From Rappaport israeli (GTDB taxonomy: Bacteria; Pseudomonadota; Gammaproteobacteria; Cardiobacteriales; Cardiobacteriaceae), in NCBI RefSeq assembly GCF_001888055.1, contig NZ_LXHZ01000004.1, positions 62,001 to 126,000 on the forward strand: a stretch of DNA of 64,000 nt. The letters are read 5' to 3'. Made by a program: the position numbers and the translations under genes. The notes beneath the pieces are model-generated. The model was not told the origin of the DNA. It saw only the letters and a program-made list of their open reading frames with translations, and searched no databases. Shown one piece after another: positions 60,081 to 64,000 of the stretch (positions are counted from its first letter, which is position 1; each line of letters begins with the position of its first letter).

Positions 60081-61234
60081 ATGAACAATGTTTTTTTAAC
60101 ATTAGATGCGAAGATGGCTTCGGGGTTTATGCTGGATTTGGCTGAGGGTGAGGCGGTTTTTTGGTGGGTGGTGCGGTTAGAGATGCGCTGTTGGGGCTTG
60201 AGCTGAAGGATTTGGATTATGTGGTGGTGGGAGGGGATTTTGAGGGGATGTTGGCGCGGGGGTTTCGCTTGGTGGGGCGGGATTTTCCAGTGTTTTTGCA
60301 TCCTGTTTCGGGTTTTGAATATGCTTTGGCGCGCAGGGAGCGAAAGTCGGGGGTGGGCTATGGGGGGTTTGCGGTGGATTTTGCGCCGTCGGTTGCTCTT
60401 GAGGAGGATTTGCTGCGCAGGGATTTGACGATTAATGCGTTGGCGGTGGACGCGCGGGGGCAGGTGGTGGATGTATCAGGTGGGCTTGAGGATTTGTATG
60501 CGCGTCGGTTGCGCCATGTGTCGGCGGCGTTTGTGGAGGATCCGTTGCGTGTGTTGCGTCTGTTGCGTTTTTATGCGCGCTTTGCGCCGTTGGGATTTGA
60601 GATTGCGCCCGAGACTTGGGCGTTGGCTATGAGGATGGTGGCGTCAGGGGAGTTGGATTATTTAACGCCTGAGCGGGTGTGGGTGGAGGTGGTGAAGGTG
60701 TTGGAGTTGCCTAGAAGTGCGTTATTTTTTGAGGGGTTGTTTGCTTTGGGAGGGTTGTCGGTTTTGGGGCTTCAATGGGTTTCTGAGCAGGAGTTTTTGC
60801 AGATGCAGGCGCAGTTGGTGGCGGTGGGGGGGCGCTGTGGGCTGGCGGAGGTGCGTTTGGCAGGTTGGCTGGCGGCTTGTGAGGGGACGTTGGAGGCGAT
60901 GGCGCAACAGTTGCCTTTGCCTAGGTTATTTATTCAGTGGGGGCGGTTGTTTGTCGAATGTGCGCCGATTTTGCGACAGTGGGCGCAGGCTTCGGCTTTG
61001 GCGCGTTGGCAGGTGTTTAAGGTGTGTGGGAGTTTGCGGGCGCGGGGTGAGATTAGGACGCTAGTGCTGGCATTGGGGTTGGAGGGGGCGGTGTTGGCTA
61101 CAATTGAGAGAATGCAGGAGGATTTGTTGGCGCTAGATGTGGAGGCTTTTCAGGCGTTGGGGTTTGCAGGGAAGGCGTTGGGAGAGGCGATTTATCAGGC
61201 GCAGTTGGCGATTTTAGAGGGGGGTGATAGATGA
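60081..61234 (+). CDS. cca: CCA-adding tRNA nucleotidyltransferase, with one frameshift
   Basis: Adds or repairs the 3' CCA of tRNAs. About 384 residues read through. Class II signatures are [32 protein letters not shown] and [13 protein letters not shown], and later [16 protein letters not shown]. Frame breaks at the T6 run 60157-60162 (one T short), right at the first motif. ATG 60081 with GGGAGGG upstream gives a ~30-residue leader ([12 protein letters not shown]) not found in E. coli; a start nearer the motif is possible. Its stop overlaps the next gene's ATG. Confidence 0.93.
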
Positions 61235-63294
61235 GATGGGTGAGTGCACGGTGGTTGGCGGTGTTGCCTGCTGGGGTGAGTTTTGTGCTGGTGGGGGCGG
61301 TTGTGGCGCTGTCGGGGCAGTTGGATTGGGCGGTTGGGCTGTTTTTAGGGGTGATTGCGGGTGGGTTGGTGGATGTTGACCATCGTTTGTTGGGGCGATT
61401 TCGCTATATGCTTGGGGTGACGTTGTTGTTTGCTGTGGTGAGTGTGGCGGTGGAGTGGTCGGCTAGGTCTTCGTGGGCGCTTATGGGGGTGATGACGCTG
61501 TTGGCGTTTGTGATGACGTTTTTGGGGGCGGTAGATGGGCGCTATCGTACGGTGGCGTTTGGGGGGTTGGTGGTGGCGCTTTATACGCTGTTAATTTATC
61601 AGGATGCTTTGGCGTGGTTTGTCAGTCCTGCTTTGATTGTTGCAGGCGCGCTTGGTTATCAGTTGGTGGGGTTGCTGGTGCATGCGTTAATGCCTAATCG
61701 TCCTGTGCAGGCGGATTTGGTGGCGTTGTTTGAGGAGCTATCTGCTTTTATGGCGGTGAAGGCGAGTTTTTTTAATCCAGATGAGGTGGTTGAGATTGGT
61801 GCGCTACAGGCGCAACTCGCGCGTAAAAATGGGGCGTTGGTGGCGGTGATGAATCGTTGTCGTGTGTCGTTGTTTCGTCGTTTGGGGCATGAGCGGGTGC
61901 GACTTAGGACTAGACGGCAATTGCAGGAGTATTGGTTGGCGCAGGAGATGCATGAGCGGGTGAATTCGAGTCATGTGGATTATCAGCGCTTGGCGCGTGA
62001 TTGGGGCGATTGTGATGTGTTGTTTCGAATTGGGGGGTTGATTGCGCTTCAATCGCGGGTGTGTGGGCAGTTTGCGCGCGTTTTGGAGGGAGAGGCGCAG
62101 GCGGATTTCTCCGCGCGCTTAGAGCGTGCGCTGGTTGGGTTGCGCTTGGCTTTGGCACGTCAACAGGAGCGCCCTAATGCGTTGGTGGTGGGGCAGATTG
62201 TGGAGAATTTGGCGCAGGTGAATGGGTTGTTGGAGGCGTTGCTTCAGGGGGTTGAGGTGCAAGCGGCTAGAAGGGCGCAGATTATGGCTGATGAGGTCAA
62301 TGGTTGGCGTGCGGTGGTGGGGTTGCTTGGGCGGAATTTGACGTTGCGCTCGCGTGATTTTCGCCATGCGCTTCGGATGGCTTTGCTGACATTGGGGATT
62401 AGTGGGGTGGTGGAGGGGTTGGATTTGCCGCTTGGATATTGGATTTTGTTGACGGCGGTGTTTGTGATGCGTCCAAATTATGTGGCGACGCAAGCGCGTT
62501 TGCGTCATCGGATTGTGGGGACGTTTTTGGGGGTGGTGTTGGCGTGGGCGGTGGAGTGGGTTGGGGTGAATGCAGGTGGGTTGATTGTGTTGATGGTGGG
62601 GGCAAATGTGGGGTTTTTCTATACGCTGAATGTGAATTATCGTTTGGCAACTCTGTTGATTACGTTGCAGGCATTGTTGGGGTTTATGCTGTTGGTGATG
62701 CATGTGGAGGCGACGTTGTTTTTACGTTTGGTGTATACGGCGCTGGGAGCAGGGGCGGCTTGGATGGCGGTGAGTTGGTTGTTTCCTGATTGGCGGTATT
62801 GGTCGGCTAGGGAGGTGGTGGATAAGGCTATTTTTGAGGCTGGACAGTATTTGCAGGCGATTGTGGCGGAGTTTTCGGGGATATCTGAGGGGGACGCGCA
62901 ATATCGTTTGGCGCGTCGTCGCGCGCATGAGCAGGTGTCGCAGCTTGCTTTGGTGGTAGAGGAGATGGCGGCGTTGCTAGGCGCTATGGCAGACAGTTGC
63001 CGTGGGCGGAGGCGGTGTTGGCGCAGTTGTCTCGGGTGTTGAGTGAGTTGTCGGCGTTGGGGGCGGCGCGCGCTGTGGTGCAGGGGTTTTCAGAGAAGGA
63101 GCGCGCGCTTTGTGTGAGTTATGCATATCGCTTGGTTGATCAGTTATTGGCGCTTTCGCAAAGGGAGAGGGTGCAAAAAATGGAGGAAGGGGTGTTTTTG
63201 GGGGGATAAGGGGGCGGTTGTTGCGTTTCAGTTTGAGCGTTTGGTAGGTAGTGTGGGGGAGTTGCAGGGGTTGATTGTTTGTGAGGATGGGTAG
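61231..63294 (+). CDS. YccS/FUSC-family inner-membrane protein, with two frameshifts
   Basis: 687 residues when read through. Two blocks of about five to six hydrophobic helices each (about 10-160 and 390-530) flank a cytoplasmic region rich in Arg, Leu and Gln. [20 protein letters not shown] is the fusaric-acid-resistance-type signature, and the layout matches YccS/YhfK. Function of the family is not settled; some members are aromatic acid exporters. Frame breaks at 62988-62989 (one G short) and at the G6 run 63200-63205 (one extra G), after which the true end is [10 protein letters not shown] at 63294. Overlaps cca by 4 nt. Confidence 0.85.
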
Positions 63295-63354
63295 GTTTTT
63301 GTTGGTGGGTTTGGTTATACTGGCAATTTTTATGATTTATTTTGAGGGGATGTT

Positions 63355-64000
63355 ATGGCTGGTTTTTCACATAAAAAATATTCGGATTTTGCATTTTCAG
63401 CGCCAATTGAGGAGCGCCGTTGGCCAGATAAGCGGTTGGATAAGGCGCCTATTTGGGCAAGTGTGGATTTGCGCGATGGCAATCAGGCGTTGATTGACCC
63501 GATGACGATTGAGCAAAAATTGCGCTTTTTTAAATTGTTGGTGGCGTGTGGTTTTAAGGAGATTGAAATTGGCTTTCCTTCTGCCTCGCAAATTGAATTT
63601 GATTTTACGCGTTTGTTGATTGAGGAGGGGCATATCCCTGAGGATGTTACAATTCAGGTGTTGGTGCAGGCGCGGGAGGCGTTGATTGCGCGGACTTTTG
63701 AGGCGCTGGTGGGGGTGAAGCGTGCGATTGTGCATGTGTATAACTCAACTTCGCGCGTGCAACGGCAGAAGGTGTTTCGTAAGTCTAAAGAGGAGATTTG
63801 CGCTATCGCGGTGGAGGGCGCGCGCTTGTTGCAGGGCTATGCGGCGCGCTATAAAGATAGTGAGTGGATTTTTCAATATTCGCCTGAGAGTTTTTCTCAA
63901 ACAGAACCTGATTATGCTTTGCAGGTGGTGGAGGCGGTGTGTGCGCAGTGGCGCCCTCAGGAGGGGCAGAAGGTGATTATTAATTTGCCTGCAACGGTGG
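63355..64000 (+). CDS. leuA: 2-isopropylmalate synthase, N-terminal part (runs off window)
   Basis: First step of leucine synthesis, condensing acetyl-CoA with 2-ketoisovalerate. 215 residues are visible. The DRE-TIM barrel start [20 protein letters not shown] and [11 protein letters not shown], and later [19 protein letters not shown], are of the LeuA2 (long, yeast/actinobacterial-like) branch. ATG 63355 has GAGGGG 7 nt upstream. The stretch 63295-63354 shows no leader peptide or attenuator that I can recognise. Confidence 0.92.
   Translation, partial: MAGFSHKKYSDFAFSAPIEERRWPDKRLDKAPIWASVDLRDGNQALIDPMTIEQKLRFFKLLVACGFKEIEIGFPSASQIEFDFTRLLIEEGHIPEDVTIQVLVQAREALIARTFEALVGVKRAIVHVYNSTSRVQRQKVFRKSKEEICAIAVEGARLLQGYAARYKDSEWIFQYSPESFSQTEPDYALQVVEAVCAQWRPQEGQKVIINLPATV

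Noticed and set aside
62119-62703. Long - strand open frame of 194 codons
   Set aside because: Antisense to the YccS-like gene; product is a His/Gln/Pro-rich low-complexity string caused by the strand bias.

Overview
The window is a stretch of a gammaproteobacterial chromosome of medium GC. Its gene neighbourhoods are the conserved gammaproteobacterial ones: tRNA-fMet-rimP-nusA-infB-rbfA-truB, glmM-tpiA-secG-tRNA-Leu, coaBC-dut divergent from radC, nadK-recN-bamE, pstSCAB-phoU, ribF-ileS-lspA and nqrABCDEF-apbE-nqrM. Protein style, the Na+-NQR and the sialic-acid fragments suggest a member of the Cardiobacteriaceae (Cardiobacterium/Suttonella/Dichelobacter-like). That placement is inference without any search. 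The + strand is G- and T-rich almost throughout, whichever strand carries the genes. The whole window therefore looks like one replichore, with + as the leading strand.

Layout. 0-22 kb (+): tal, a Trm112-like protein, kdsB, uvrC, pgsA, rnt, a 470-bp spacer with two identical DnaA-box modules, guaBA, tRNA-fMet, the nusA/infB operon, truB, queA, an OmpA-like lipoprotein, ribF, ileS, lspA and ansA. 22-29 kb: argB, dut and coaBC (-), radC (+), an unusual two-gene signalling operon (+) made of a tail-anchored receiver and a histidine kinase whose phospho-acceptor His is Tyr, then yhhQ and dapD (-). 29-40.5 kb (+): nhaA, glmM, tpiA, secG, tRNA-Leu and the full Na+-NQR operon with its flavin transferase and assembly factor. 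40.5-47 kb is the accessory region. It holds a phage MuF-type protein with a C-terminal JAMM/JAB domain followed by two small acidic, mutually similar genes (a candidate toxin/immunity module), a truncated MATE transporter, a GC-richer imported sialic-acid block (SIS fragment, nanM, nanE fragment), wrecked sugar-ABC-transporter genes and a truncated hsdM. 47-60 kb (-): an NlpC/P60 hydrolase, phoU, pstBACS, serS, bamE, recN, nadK, a solute-binding-protein remnant with a Neisseria-like repeat, a NERD-domain helicase and crcB. 60-64 kb (+): cca, a YccS-like membrane protein and the start of leuA.

About 26 single-base frameshifts interrupt 21 otherwise intact genes, many of them essential (glmM, tpiA, coaBC, lspA, cca, bamE). 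Most sit in homopolymer runs and most are one-base losses. I read this as assembly error, not gene decay, and annotate these genes as full-length CDSs with the break located. True decay looks confined to the accessory region, where there are truncations, in-frame nonsense codons and fusions of unrelated gene pieces.

Functionally the core genes cover GMP synthesis, translation initiation, cell-envelope precursor supply (kdsB, pgsA, glmM, dapD, lspA), sodium energetics (NQR pumps Na+ out, NhaA exchanges Na+ and H+), phosphate uptake and DNA repair.
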